Positions 24,423 through 33,439 of a DNA stretch of 64,000 bases are shown here, one piece after another. The DNA is taken from positions 1-64,000 of the forward strand of contig CAMCYI010000013.1 of assembly GCA_945883845.1 (NCBI GenBank). Direction: 5' to 3'. The notes under the pieces were generated by a model. The model was given only the letters and a program-made list of their open reading frames with translations, was not told where the DNA came from and searched no databases. Origin of the DNA: Bacteriovorax stolpii (lineage in GTDB: Bacteria; Bdellovibrionota; Bacteriovoracia; Bacteriovoracales; Bacteriovoracaceae). Within the stretch, counting starts at the first letter, position 1, and each line of letters begins with the position of its first letter. Both the position numbers and the translations under genes were made by a program.

Positions 24423-25856
24423 TTATGGTTTTGTCGGCCACCACATCATTTCGCCCATCGTAGAGCAGAGTGTTGTGTGATCATTTTGATACGCATCCTG
24501 ATAGGTCTCGCGATGATGAACACTTGAAAGAATCTTTGGATAAGGAATAGGTACCCACAGTGATTGCTTATCCATTTCCTTGAAAAATCCGGCATCGTGC
24601 TTCATGCGCTTCTCAAATCTTCCATACTTGGAGGTTAGGCCTCTGAGAGTAATGAGATTTTTTAAACCCGGATGGCGTTCCTGATAATAAGAGTAGAGTT
24701 GTGCGGCAACGAGTTCATCAATCGTGGCACTGCCATCGAAGTAGCTGTTGAAAAATTCTCCGATATACCCCACGGCCATGAGATTTTCAGTCGCATCGTT
24801 TGATTTGTAACCTTCATGATTGTACGAGTAGCGAATATCCACATCGTTGATTCCGAGATCAAACATTTTCCACATCGAGCGGTAGTCCATGAGCTGAGTA
24901 GTTTTTAGATTCGCCGTTCCGCCAAGAGCACTCAATTCCTTTAGTGCGCGGTTGATACGCCCGGAACCTTTCACTTTGTCTTTTTCGTATGTTCCGCACT
25001 GGAGTAAATTGTAGAGAAGGAATTTTCCCATCTTCGCAAAGTTTTTGTGTGACTTGATTTTCTGAACCACGTGTTGAGACATTAAACGGTTATAAACAAT
25101 TCCCACCCGCAGGCCCGGTCTCCAGGCAAAGGCACGGGAAGCATCATCAACTTCAAGCTTGAGTTCGTAACGGAAAGGATAGGTCGGATAGACATCGAGA
25201 CCAAGTCTCTGTTTGATCATCGACTCATTAAAGAGCGGACTGTAGCGTGGATGAGTTGCTCCCGCGGCCCTGGTAAATGCGATGTAGTCAGAGTGCTCAG
25301 CCTTCTGAACAACTGAGTCTGAGAGAAGTTCATCATTGTCCGAACCATAAAACGACGGCCAGTCCGGATACATGGCAAAGATCGGTCTGCCTTGCGGGCC
25401 GTGACAGGTGAGACAATTCGACATCTCATATTTCACTTTACCCCGTGCCAGAGGAAAATTAATTTCACGAAGGACGAATAATTTTTTTGCAGCATCAAAA
25501 CTCATGACATCAAGTCTCTGTCCTCCTGTCTGTCCGGCGCCAGCTCCGTTATAGGATACAGTAAAGCCATTTCTTTCATCCCAGATCATGGCCCGCGGTA
25601 ATCCCGGGTCCGCACTTTGGCTGACTTTCTCTTCTACGAGATGACCCCGTTCACCGGATCTTTTGATCCCGTGTTTGAGGACGAAGTTAAGGCGAAATTC
25701 TTCAGGAAGTATGGTCGGAACCTGATCGAGAGTTGTGACTTTAGCAGCTTCAATTTTCTTCTTGAGGAGTTCAGCAGTCATGGGTGCGGACGTCGGGTCG
25801 ACGTAGGCGAATGCACCACTTGATAACAGGAACAGAAATGCTGTGACCTTGAACAT
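24423..25856 (-). CDS. Secreted single-heme cytochrome c-like protein
   Basis: The 477-residue protein has a signal peptide (MFKVTAFLFLLSSGAFA) and one heme-binding CLTCH near residues 147-151, followed by GPQGRPIFAMYPDWPSFYG. No second CxxCH is present. The long C-terminal part is helical and of unknown fold. It should carry one covalent heme in the periplasm, with electron-transfer or peroxidase-like roles possible. AGAGGGG precedes the ATG. Confidence 0.7.
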   Translation of the reverse strand: MFKVTAFLFLLSSGAFAYVDPTSAPMTAELLKKKIEAAKVTTLDQVPTILPEEFRLNFVLKHGIKRSGERGHLVEEKVSQSADPGLPRAMIWDERNGFTVSYNGAGAGQTGGQRLDVMSFDAAKKLFVLREINFPLARGKVKYEMSNCLTCHGPQGRPIFAMYPDWPSFYGSDNDELLSDSVVQKAEHSDYIAFTRAAGATHPRYSPLFNESMIKQRLGLDVYPTYPFRYELKLEVDDASRAFAWRPGLRVGIVYNRLMSQHVVQKIKSHKNFAKMGKFLLYNLLQCGTYEKDKVKGSGRINRALKELSALGGTANLKTTQLMDYRSMWKMFDLGINDVDIRYSYNHEGYKSNDATENLMAVGYIGEFFNSYFDGSATIDELVAAQLYSYYQERHPGLKNLITLRGLTSKYGRFEKRMKHDAGFFKEMDKQSLWVPIPYPKILSSVHHRETYQDAYQNDHTTLCSTMGEMMWWPTKP

Positions 25857-25970
25857 AAGGGCCCCTCTTTGGGCTTACTATCGCAAAGAGAGTGCCAAGC
25901 TTTCTGCCATTGGAGGGGTTTAGAGCAAAGCGATTGTCGTTTAGTCCGAGGGGCCGTCGAAATTTTAGAC

Positions 25971-26004
25971 AAAAAAAAAGGGCCCCGAAAGGCCCTCTTT
26001 TTTA
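25971..26004. terminator. Intrinsic terminator of the 26019-26516 gene
   Basis: On the minus strand GGGCC and GGCCC pair around a short loop and a run of nine T follows. It lies 15 bp beyond the stop codon. The plus strand also shows a T-run. Confidence 0.85.
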
Positions 26005-26018
26005 AGTCCCGGAAGGGA

Positions 26019-26516
26019 TTATTTTGTAGAGAAAGTTACAGTCAACTTAGAATCGCGAGCGATTTTTCCGTTCAGTGAACAGTTACCATTGAGGTAAAGA
26101 GTTGGACGGCGAAGAACAGTTGAGTAACCGAAAGTTCCACATTCTACGTCACCAGTAGCTGCTGCGAAAACAATGCGATCGCCGTGAAGCTTGAGGCCTT
26201 CAATAGCAACTGTCTGACTGAAGATCGTACGGAACATCGGAGTGCGCGGCATTGGTTGAGGAATACATCCACCGTATGGTGAACAGTGCTGCCAACCGCC
26301 GCCCCATGGACCGCCGTAAGGGCCACCCATAGACCAATCTTCCTGAGTCACAGCAACTTTAGCGAAGCCTTCGCCAGTTGTTGTATCCATATAAAATTTT
26401 GTATCAACCTGGTCATTTGAACGTGCAGTAACAACTGTCGTTTCAAGAAGAGTGATTGTTCCAGCGTTCACGAGTGAAGAGGCGAGAATCATCGAAGCGA
26501 GCATAAGCTTTTTCAT
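26019..26516 (-). CDS. Secreted beta-rich protein of unknown function
   Basis: The 165-residue precursor has a signal peptide (MKKLMLASMILASSLVNA). The mature protein has a Gly/Pro/Trp/Tyr-rich loop (SMGGPYGGPWGGGWQ, about residues 62-76) and four Cys. Strand-rich flanks include TLYLNGNC and KLTVTFS. No family is recognised. It has its own terminator and AGGAGACC before the ATG, so it is probably a monocistronic, well-expressed exported protein. Confidence 0.7.
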   Translation of the reverse strand: MKKLMLASMILASSLVNAGTITLLETTVVTARSNDQVDTKFYMDTTTGEGFAKVAVTQEDWSMGGPYGGPWGGGWQHCSPYGGCIPQPMPRTPMFRTIFSQTVAIEGLKLHGDRIVFAAATGDVECGTFGYSTVLRRPTLYLNGNCSLNGKIARDSKLTVTFSTK

Positions 26517-26695
26517 GAGGTCTCCTGTGTTTAGTGAGTCAGATAACTTCTTATAACATTCTCATTTGCGATACGTTAAGTGCTAATCTCTGGCGCCGTG
26601 CTTCATGTACCCTAATTTCTCTTTATTTTGACGGCGTTGCCCCAGATTGTGAGGGGTTGGTATGGTGGGCACCGTTTTAAACCGCAAGAAAATAG

Positions 26696-26877
26696 ATGAA
26701 ATTTTTACCACTTGTTTTATGCCTCGGACTCACCATGAATGCATTTGCCGACGATGCAAAAAATGGATCCTAAAAAAGAAGAAATGACGAAAAAGTGGAA
26801 GGCCTACTCAACCCCGGGAGAAGATGGAATATAAGATGATCTCAGGGTGGTTTATTTTTGATATCCATCGGCTATAA
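26696..26877 (+). pseudogene. Decayed DUF1579-like secreted protein gene
   Basis: ATG 26696 opens a good signal peptide (MKFLPLVLCLGLTMNAFA), but the frame stops after 25 codons. Removing one A from the A6 run at 26759 restores MDPKKEEMTKKWKAYSTPGE, the start of a DUF1579-type mature protein, and a second shift gives KMISGW where the family has HKMLxxxxGTW. The frame then ends. I read this as a truncated, frameshifted relic. Confidence 0.4.
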
Positions 26878-26896
26878 AAGAACTTAAACATGTGGC

Positions 26897-27427
26897 ATGG
26901 ATGTTAATGATCTCTATAAAAAAGTGGACGAGTTTGATAATCGCATCAGACCTGAAGCCAAAGCTCTTAGTCAGTGTAGGAGTGGATGCTCACGTTGTTG
27001 CTACACAGATATTTCTGTTTTCTCAGTTGAAGCCGACAACATTCGCCAATGGTTTTCTCAACTGACCATTTCTCAGCAGTCTGATCTCTGGTCGAAGTGG
27101 TCCCAGTCACTCGCACAGAAAATGAATTTTCGCGGAGACACCGTTTCTTCATGCACATTTCTTCACGACGAACATTGCACGATTTATGAAGCGAGACCTT
27201 TGATCTGCCGGACTCAGGGGATGGCGTTTCGTTTTCGGGAAGATAGCGAGGAGTACGTTGATGTCTGTACTCTCAACGATGGCATGCTCGATGAATTGCT
27301 GGATTCAGAATTTGTGAACCTCGATTTGCTCAATAGTATCCTTGGCGCGATGGCCGGTGAAGGAGAAAGAGTAAGCCTTATGGATCTGAGAAAGGTGCTG
27401 TTCAATTCAAAAAATTCCATGGCTTAG
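26897..27427 (+). CDS. YkgJ-family Cys-cluster protein
   Basis: The 176-residue protein has the zinc- or iron-cluster motif of the YkgJ/UPF0153 family: CRSGCSRCC (28-36), then CTFLHDEHCTIYEARPLICR (about 86-105) and a late Cys in DVCTL. The family binds metal through these Cys and its role is unsettled; some members act near flagellar or methylation functions. It is cytoplasmic and precedes the rhomboid gene by 49 bp. Confidence 0.8.
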   Translation: MDVNDLYKKVDEFDNRIRPEAKALSQCRSGCSRCCYTDISVFSVEADNIRQWFSQLTISQQSDLWSKWSQSLAQKMNFRGDTVSSCTFLHDEHCTIYEARPLICRTQGMAFRFREDSEEYVDVCTLNDGMLDELLDSEFVNLDLLNSILGAMAGEGERVSLMDLRKVLFNSKNSMA

Positions 27428-27476
27428 AGACGTTATAAGACTCAAGTTTTGCCTCAGTAATCCGACAAGAATAATC

Positions 27477-28919
27477 ATGTTTATCCCTATCGGATTTGGA
27501 AATTTTCTGAGGAAATTCCCTCTGATGAGCCTGCTCATAGTCGCACTCAATGTATGTGTGTCCCTGATTTTTTTTCCTGTCATGAAAGGCCTGAATAAAA
27601 AGATGGATGGACTCTTCATGGCTAAAGATGTGATAGAGAGCCGCAGGAATATTGCCTTCGAAGCCTGTCTGATAAAATTAAAAAAAATTGAACTCTGTCA
27701 CATGGCCTGTCAGGCCTGCAGTTACAAGCTTGCAGGCAAAGATGAAAGTACAAAAAACTCGAACAAAAAACTCGTTACTTTTTTAAACAGCATGAGACGT
27801 CCGGCAGAAAACTGGCCGAAGGAGTTTAAGAAAGCGAGATCATACAACAGCGTCCTCGCTTATGATAAACAATTTCAAGCCGAGAATCTCCGCTTGAAAG
27901 GAGAAGCTGGCTATCTGAGTTCTTCTTATAAAAGCCTTCGCCATTTTTTCCAGTCAACCTTCACTCATATAAACTGGTCTCACCTCATGGGGAACATGTT
28001 CATGTTCCTTCTGGTCTCAGTCTGGGTGGAGCAGAAAATTGGTCGCATGAAGACTCTTGGCTTGTTTCTCGCCGGTAGTTTCGTGGGCCTCTTCCTTCAC
28101 GTCACACTTCATCCCGGGACCGTGATTGTCGGAGCTTCAGCGGGTGTGTCCGCTCTCATGGGGGCCTTCTTTGCATTTTTCTGGAGATCAGAAATGCGTT
28201 TTCTTTTCATGTTGCCGCCTGTTTATTTTGCCAGACTCACCTTACCTGCAATCTGGACTTTTCCTTTCCTCTATCTCGCTTCAGACCTGCAGGCACTCCT
28301 GATGCCGAAGGCAGATGGTGTTGCTCACTGGGCGCACATGGGTGGAATCCTCGTAGGACTTGGTTTCGGATATTGGTTCTCGAAAGAAGAGAACCTTAAG
28401 GCCCACCAGTTGTATCGTGAAGAAGATTTGCTTGAAAAGAAAATGTTGAAAGCGGATTCTGCAGAATCACTCTGGCGTGCCTTCAATACGGTGATGTCGT
28501 GGAACTGCCAGAATCGTGAAGCCGTCAGACTCTATCTGACCCGTGCTCAGACTCTGGGACTCATGCTGAAAACTCAGTCCCAAAAGAATAATCTCCGCGA
28601 CACTTTTTACTACACCAGCAACTATTATTTCAAGAAAGGGACTAACGAAGAGATTCATTCGTGGCTCCGGCTACTCCCGGTGAATCTCAAGCTTCATTCT
28701 TGTTTGAAATCAGTGCCGCTTCGTCGTCTGCTGATATTTGCCGATGAGGTTGCATTGAGCGGTGATAACCAACTTGCTCTTCGTCTTTACGAATGTGCTC
28801 TTAAAATGAAACCCGGTCTTGTTGCCAGAAATAAAATTTCGACAGCTATTGATACAATTCACATGCTGAATGAGGAGATTGCAAATGAGCGAAGCTTACA
28901 AACTGCCACCCCTGCCTGA
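27477..28919 (+). CDS. Rhomboid-family intramembrane serine protease with Cys-rich loop and long C-terminal tail
   Basis: The 480-residue protein has a first membrane helix (17-37), then a loop of about 110 residues containing CLIKLKKIELCHMACQACSY, and then the rhomboid core: HINWSHLMGNMFMFL, VGASAGVSALMGAFFAFF with the catalytic Ser near 220, and VAHWAHMGGILVGL with the His near 287. A tail of about 160 residues resembles tetratricopeptide helices. It should cleave membrane substrates. The RDD gene starts inside its 3' end (35-bp overlap). Confidence 0.85.
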   Translation: MFIPIGFGNFLRKFPLMSLLIVALNVCVSLIFFPVMKGLNKKMDGLFMAKDVIESRRNIAFEACLIKLKKIELCHMACQACSYKLAGKDESTKNSNKKLVTFLNSMRRPAENWPKEFKKARSYNSVLAYDKQFQAENLRLKGEAGYLSSSYKSLRHFFQSTFTHINWSHLMGNMFMFLLVSVWVEQKIGRMKTLGLFLAGSFVGLFLHVTLHPGTVIVGASAGVSALMGAFFAFFWRSEMRFLFMLPPVYFARLTLPAIWTFPFLYLASDLQALLMPKADGVAHWAHMGGILVGLGFGYWFSKEENLKAHQLYREEDLLEKKMLKADSAESLWRAFNTVMSWNCQNREAVRLYLTRAQTLGLMLKTQSQKNNLRDTFYYTSNYYFKKGTNEEIHSWLRLLPVNLKLHSCLKSVPLRRLLIFADEVALSGDNQLALRLYECALKMKPGLVARNKISTAIDTIHMLNEEIANERSLQTATPA

Positions 28920-29391
28920 TCAGGAACCTGTTAAACCGAAACCGAACCTCAAAAAGGTTTTCGATACCTCGGGTTCAGAGCAGTTCAAACCAGGAAATAA
29001 GAACAAGAGAGTTATTGCCTTTATTCTCGACGGAGTGATCTCGACCGTGATCTCCACAATCGTTGCGGCCCTCCTGGTGAAGACGATTTTCACGCAGCCT
29101 GAAACTCAGGGAATTGCGGCCATCGTCATTCAGATGGCCGTGAACTCATTCTACTGGATCGGTTGTCCGTACTATTACGAAGGCACTCCCGGGAAAAAAA
29201 TGATGGGACTTCGGATTGTAGGCAATGACTACAACACAGAGTTGACCTTCAAACAGCTCGTGATGAGAGAATCCGTCGGCCGACTTCTATCCATGATTTT
29301 CATGCTGGGATACGTCTGGTGTGCGATCAACAAAGAAGGGAAAACCTGGCACGACATGATCTCAAAAACACGCGTTGTTGATTATAAATAA
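28885..29391 (+). CDS. RDD-domain membrane protein
   Basis: ATG 28885 follows GAGGAG by eight bases and is preferred over 28870, giving 168 residues. A Pro/Lys-rich N-terminus precedes an RDD domain with RVIAFILDGVISTVISTIVA, a second membrane segment (IVIQMAVNSFYWIGC), EGTPGKKMMGLRIV and ESVGRLLSMIFMLG. RDD proteins are inner-membrane, some acting in ion exchange. It is coupled to the rhomboid gene. Confidence 0.85.
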   Translation: MSEAYKLPPLPDQEPVKPKPNLKKVFDTSGSEQFKPGNKNKRVIAFILDGVISTVISTIVAALLVKTIFTQPETQGIAAIVIQMAVNSFYWIGCPYYYEGTPGKKMMGLRIVGNDYNTELTFKQLVMRESVGRLLSMIFMLGYVWCAINKEGKTWHDMISKTRVVDYK

Positions 29392-29414
29392 AGAGTCGAG
29401 CACCAGGGATGGTG

Positions 29415-30281
29415 CTACGGATTCTTTTTCTGATTATCTTTGAGCTGTTCGTTTAGCTTGTCGAGATTCTGCTGCCATGACTTGTCTTTCTTCTTCAGCT
29501 TCATTTCCGGGTTATCAGATTTTGAATTCGGATTCACCTCAATGAACTTGTCCGATGACTGTCCGAACGGAGATCCCTGACCTGCCATGGAGATATCAAA
29601 CAGTGGAAGGAGAGGTTTGAATTCTTTCTCGCCAACGTCACTTGAGAGTTTCTCGATTTCTTCCGGGGGAAGGGTGAGTTTATCGCTGGCACTCGCATTC
29701 TTTGTCTCATCATTCACGAGCACGAGATGATCCCCTTTCACGAGATCGTGGCTTAAGCGCTTGCCCGTTTCAAGAACTACGGCTTTACCTTCTGACAGTG
29801 CAAACTGAGAAATTGCCTGATTTCCGACTAATTGATAGTTGAGGAGTAGCTTGGTTCCGCGAACACCCATCACAGCGTGCTTGGTCTTGTAGCGAAGGTC
29901 TCCTTCTTTCACCGGATTTTTCACGTCACTCGACATTTGTCCCTTGATGAGGTGGAAGAGACCCTTGCGTTTGTTCTTGTCAATGAACTCGAATTCTTAA
30001 AATGTCATTTCAGAGTTTGGACCGACCGTGATGATGGTTTCATCGATCATCTGGATCTTCACGATGGACTTATCCATGGTCTGGATGGAATCCGTGATCG
30101 CGAAACGATCGCCATGCCCGAGATCTTTCTTCTCACCCTTCTTGGTGATAAGGGCCTTTCCCTTAAAGAGTTTCACTTGTCCGATGTAGCTCGGTACGGC
30201 CTTGCCTTTTTCTTTGTCAAAGACAAAGTCCTGAGCAAATAAAGGGAAGGAAAAGATGAGGCATAAGATTATTGTGTTCAT
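29415..30281 (-). pseudogene. FecR-domain secreted protein interrupted by one in-frame stop
   Basis: A signal peptide (MNTIILCLIFSFPLFA) starts a 94-codon frame whose FecR-like strands (VKLFKGKALI, GHGDRFAITDSIQT, IVKIQMIDETIITVGPNSEM) stop at TAA 29999-29997. The same frame resumes at once with EFEFIDKNKRKGLFHLIKG and KTKHAVMGVRGTKLLL, the rest of the FecR domain, and runs to 29415 with an acidic, Pro/Lys-rich tail. One substitution would restore a 288-residue protein. A recent nonsense mutation, or a sequencing error, is likely. Confidence 0.7.
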
Positions 30282-30361
30282 ACACTAAAGGTTAAAGTCC
30301 CTATCCATTTTTGTCCAATTCTTCTTACGCGCCTGCCCCGATGAGGTCATTTGCTCCAAAG

Positions 30362-30379
30362 ATGGGCATTCCTGCCCAT
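30362..30379. promoter_or_regulatory. Hairpin upstream of the FAD/Rieske gene
   Basis: ATGGGCA and TGCCCAT pair perfectly around TTCC, 67 bp before the FAD/Rieske start codon. No T-run follows on either strand. It may be an operator or a leader hairpin. Confidence 0.3.
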
Positions 30380-30445
30380 AAAAACGGGTCTTGAGCATGG
30401 CCTTTAATTTGCTCTTAAGAGTCTGGCAAAATTGAGGAGCACACG

Positions 30446-32035
30446 ATGAAAGAAGAATCACTTTGGACCCGCTATTCCGACAATCTTAGTTTTCCGCGTC
30501 TTCTTGAGGACATCACGGTTGATGTCGCTATTATCGGAGGAGGGATCACTGGTGTCACCACGGCAGCTCTTCTCGCAGATTCAGGAAAAAAAATCGCACT
30601 TCTTGAGGCCCGTCAGATTGGGCGAAGCAGTTCAGGTTTCAGCACCGGAAATCTTTACGAAATTCTCGGTGATGAACTTTCGGATCTGGTTCAGCTTCAT
30701 GGAGCAGAGAAGGGGAATCGGGTTGTCAGTTCCCGCCGGGAAGCGATTCTTCTCATCGAAAGGATGATTGAGCGCTTTAGCATCGACTGTGATTTCCGTC
30801 GCGTCCCGAGATATTTCTACGCCAGCGTAAAAACTTCCGAGCAAACCATCGAGAACGAAGCAAAAACTCAAGCATTGTTAAATCTGCCGTTCACTTACGG
30901 TCCTTTTCCGGAGAAACGCCTGCAGGCGAGAGTAGGTATCGTTAATGATGATCAGGCCCAATTTAACCCGCAAAGATACATTGAAAAACTCGCTGAAAAA
31001 ATCAACTGCGGCAACGTCGAAATTTATGAGCGCTCAGCAGTTGAAAAGATCGAGAAAATAGATGGGCGTTATATCCTTTACACCGATCACGGAATAATCT
31101 CAGCCGAAAAAATCATCCACGCCACACATACGCCTAAAGGCCTGATGACATATCATACATTGTTGGGACCTTATCGTGAGTATGGCCTTGCTTTCAAGAT
31201 CAATGGCCGGCCACATCCTCCGGGAATTTTCTTTGGATATTTTGGTGACTTCCATGTTTCCACCCGAGGATATGAAAGAGATAGAGAGCAGTACCTCGTC
31301 GTCGTTGGAAGTCCTCATAAAGTCGGACAGGGGGACAGTGTTGAAGAGATGAACCGTCTTGAAATATTTGCACGTGCCCACTTTGATGTGGTGGAAGTTG
31401 TGGAGAGATGGGGAGCTCAACAATACAAAACGACTGATTATCTCCCATACATCGGTCACAAATCAAAAGGCGAGGATGTCTTCATCGCGACCGGATTCTC
31501 CGCCCACGGTCTCACCTACGGAACTGTTGCAGCACAGATCCTTGCGGATCAAATTCTCGGACGAGAAAACCCTTATGCAGATTTGTACTCACCAACCCGC
31601 CTGAATCCTCTGAAGTCGGCACCAAAATTCATCAAGGAAAATGCGAATGTCTTTTATGAGTATGTGAAAGATTATGTTCTGGAAAATTATCCGCAAGATC
31701 TTCATGACGTCGCAGCGGCCGAAGGCAAAATCGTCTCTTTTGACGGAAAGAAAATTGCTGTTTCCCGTGATGAAGAAGGGCACCTTCACGTTTGTTCAGC
31801 GATTTGTCCGCACCTTGCCGGTGTTGTTCACTGGAACAATGCTGAGAAGACCTGGGATTGTCCCTGCCACGGAAGCCGGTTCACTCCAGAAGGTGACGTC
31901 CTCGAGGGCCCGGCCTTCAAGGGACTACAGGTCTATCAACTGGCAGATCTCGAAGAGAAAGCAGAAAAATCAAAAAAAGAAAGCTGGATTCCACGGACAG
32001 GAATTTCGCCGAGCGAAGAAAGCGGACTTATATAA
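30446..32035 (+). CDS. FAD-dependent oxidoreductase fused to a Rieske [2Fe-2S] domain
   Basis: The 529-residue protein starts with a DAO-type FAD domain: VAIIGGGITGVTTAALL (28-44) and a late FAD motif (GEDVFIATGFSAHGLTYGT). A C-terminal Rieske domain (about 425-515) has CPHLAG (about 454) and CPCHGSRF (about 472), with the two Cys and two His cluster ligands. This architecture matches YhfW-like proteins of Bacillus. It should oxidise an amine or similar substrate in the cytoplasm. GAGGAG precedes the ATG. Convergent with the PAP2 gene at 7 bp. Confidence 0.9.
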   Translation: MKEESLWTRYSDNLSFPRLLEDITVDVAIIGGGITGVTTAALLADSGKKIALLEARQIGRSSSGFSTGNLYEILGDELSDLVQLHGAEKGNRVVSSRREAILLIERMIERFSIDCDFRRVPRYFYASVKTSEQTIENEAKTQALLNLPFTYGPFPEKRLQARVGIVNDDQAQFNPQRYIEKLAEKINCGNVEIYERSAVEKIEKIDGRYILYTDHGIISAEKIIHATHTPKGLMTYHTLLGPYREYGLAFKINGRPHPPGIFFGYFGDFHVSTRGYERDREQYLVVVGSPHKVGQGDSVEEMNRLEIFARAHFDVVEVVERWGAQQYKTTDYLPYIGHKSKGEDVFIATGFSAHGLTYGTVAAQILADQILGRENPYADLYSPTRLNPLKSAPKFIKENANVFYEYVKDYVLENYPQDLHDVAAAEGKIVSFDGKKIAVSRDEEGHLHVCSAICPHLAGVVHWNNAEKTWDCPCHGSRFTPEGDVLEGPAFKGLQVYQLADLEEKAEKSKKESWIPRTGISPSEESGLI

Positions 32036-32042
32036 TTTGTGA

Positions 32043-32786
32043 CTACCAGTCTTTGACGGCCATGAGCATGAGTCCGTCATCGACTGGCACAGGAACAATC
32101 ATGGCAGTGTCGGGATTTTCATCCGCTTTGAAAGATGCCCGCGCCCAGAATGTGCCGATGGTGGCACCGGCGACAACGTCACTGGCCCAGTGACGTGCTT
32201 CACGGATACGGGCGATGCCGATGGCAGAGGCAACGGCATAAGCTGGCACACCCACAGGCCATCCGTATGAATAGGCGAGTGAGCCGGCGAGAGCATATGC
32301 ACTCGTTGCATGGCCCGATGGAAACGCCGAGGGCCAGGGTAAAAAGTCTGTTCGATTATCTGGCCGATTTCGTCTGGCCACTGCAGAAATGGCAGTCTGA
32401 GACGTCGTCGCGAGTAGCAACGTACGCACGGTCTTGAGTCCGTTACTTTGATCAAAAGCAAGTTGCGTGAGCGCGAGAGACATACCAATCACACCATTTC
32501 CAAGTTTTCCCCAGTAAGCTGCGTCTTCCTTGCCCATCAGGATTCCGTCTTCATTATTTGAGTCGTGGATCTTGTGGTCATAAATGCGCGTGGTAAACGT
32601 CAGCCCAGTTCCAACAGCAAGGAGTGTGACTCCCTTACCATCCACTGACTTTTTAAGTGTGGGTTTGAGCTGGTCTTCCCAGGCCCAGGGGAAAAATGGT
32701 TTTCCATCCGTCGGATCATGCCAGGCCATGCTTACACTGGAGAATGCGAAGAGAAAGATGGTAAATAGGCAGAAGTTTTTTTTCAT
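32043..32786 (-). CDS. PAP2-family phosphatase, exported
   Basis: The 247-residue protein has a signal peptide or N-terminal helix and PAP2 motifs RRNRPDN (motif I without the usual Lys), AFPSGHATSAYALAGS (motif II) and RIREARHWASDVVAG (motif III, R-x5-H-x3-D). It probably dephosphorylates a lipid phosphate such as undecaprenyl pyrophosphate or lipid A. Its ATG overlaps the TGA of the barrel gene (TGATG), so it is the last gene of a three-gene operon with the barrel and the DUF3943 protein. Confidence 0.87.
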   Translation of the reverse strand: MKKNFCLFTIFLFAFSSVSMAWHDPTDGKPFFPWAWEDQLKPTLKKSVDGKGVTLLAVGTGLTFTTRIYDHKIHDSNNEDGILMGKEDAAYWGKLGNGVIGMSLALTQLAFDQSNGLKTVRTLLLATTSQTAISAVARRNRPDNRTDFLPWPSAFPSGHATSAYALAGSLAYSYGWPVGVPAYAVASAIGIARIREARHWASDVVAGATIGTFWARASFKADENPDTAMIVPVPVDDGLMLMAVKDW

Positions 32787-33439
32787 CAGAATACCAATAG
32801 TCCTATGCTGACATAGAGACTGTAGATTTTAAACTTATTGCCTGTGTTCGCGAATTCGGTCACAGGAATTTCGCCATCGTTTTTCACGCCGATGTAGCGG
32901 TTTAACTGCTGGTAAGTGAATCCATATTCCACGTACCAGACTTTTCCATTTGCTCCGTCGTACATGTTTCCGATGGCGCCACCATAGACGGGACCGTCAT
33001 ATTGAATCCGCGATGCCTTGGTCTTCCTGTAAATTTCCGGTGAGTCCCGAAGATAGAAAACCGTAGGTGCCTTCCCTGCAAATGCACGGGCGTAAATCCC
33101 TTTGGATTTTGTGAACGGGAAATGATTAAAACGATATTTCAGTCCTCCTGTGAAAAGCGTGTCCCAGACGAGGTATTCTTTCACTTTGTTAAACTTGACT
33201 CTCGAAGCTGCTTCAAGGGCCCACTGAGAATTTATATAGTATCCGACCTCTGTCTTAAAATTTAGTCCGACGCCCTGATCCTGCTTTGCAAAGTCGGAGT
33301 TATAAATCGAGGCATTCAATCCACCGCCGGCAAAAAGATGGATTCCTTTCTGCCATTGATCGGCCTTGAAAACATACTTGTCTGCTCTTGCAGAAAACGA
33401 GATCAAGAGGAAAAGGATGGAGATGATCCTAGAATTCAT
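32786..33439 (-). CDS. Outer-membrane beta-barrel protein
   Basis: ATG 33439 opens a signal peptide (MNSRIISILFLLISFSARA) and lies inside the 3' end of the DUF3943 gene, giving 217 residues. The mature part alternates hydrophobic and polar residues in about eight strands with many Tyr and Phe, and ends in IGLLVF, a C-terminal Phe as required by the BAM machinery. It may act with the PAP2 phosphatase on outer-membrane lipids (inference). Confidence 0.7.
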   Translation of the reverse strand: MNSRIISILFLLISFSARADKYVFKADQWQKGIHLFAGGGLNASIYNSDFAKQDQGVGLNFKTEVGYYINSQWALEAASRVKFNKVKEYLVWDTLFTGGLKYRFNHFPFTKSKGIYARAFAGKAPTVFYLRDSPEIYRKTKASRIQYDGPVYGGAIGNMYDGANGKVWYVEYGFTYQQLNRYIGVKNDGEIPVTEFANTGNKFKIYSLYVSIGLLVF

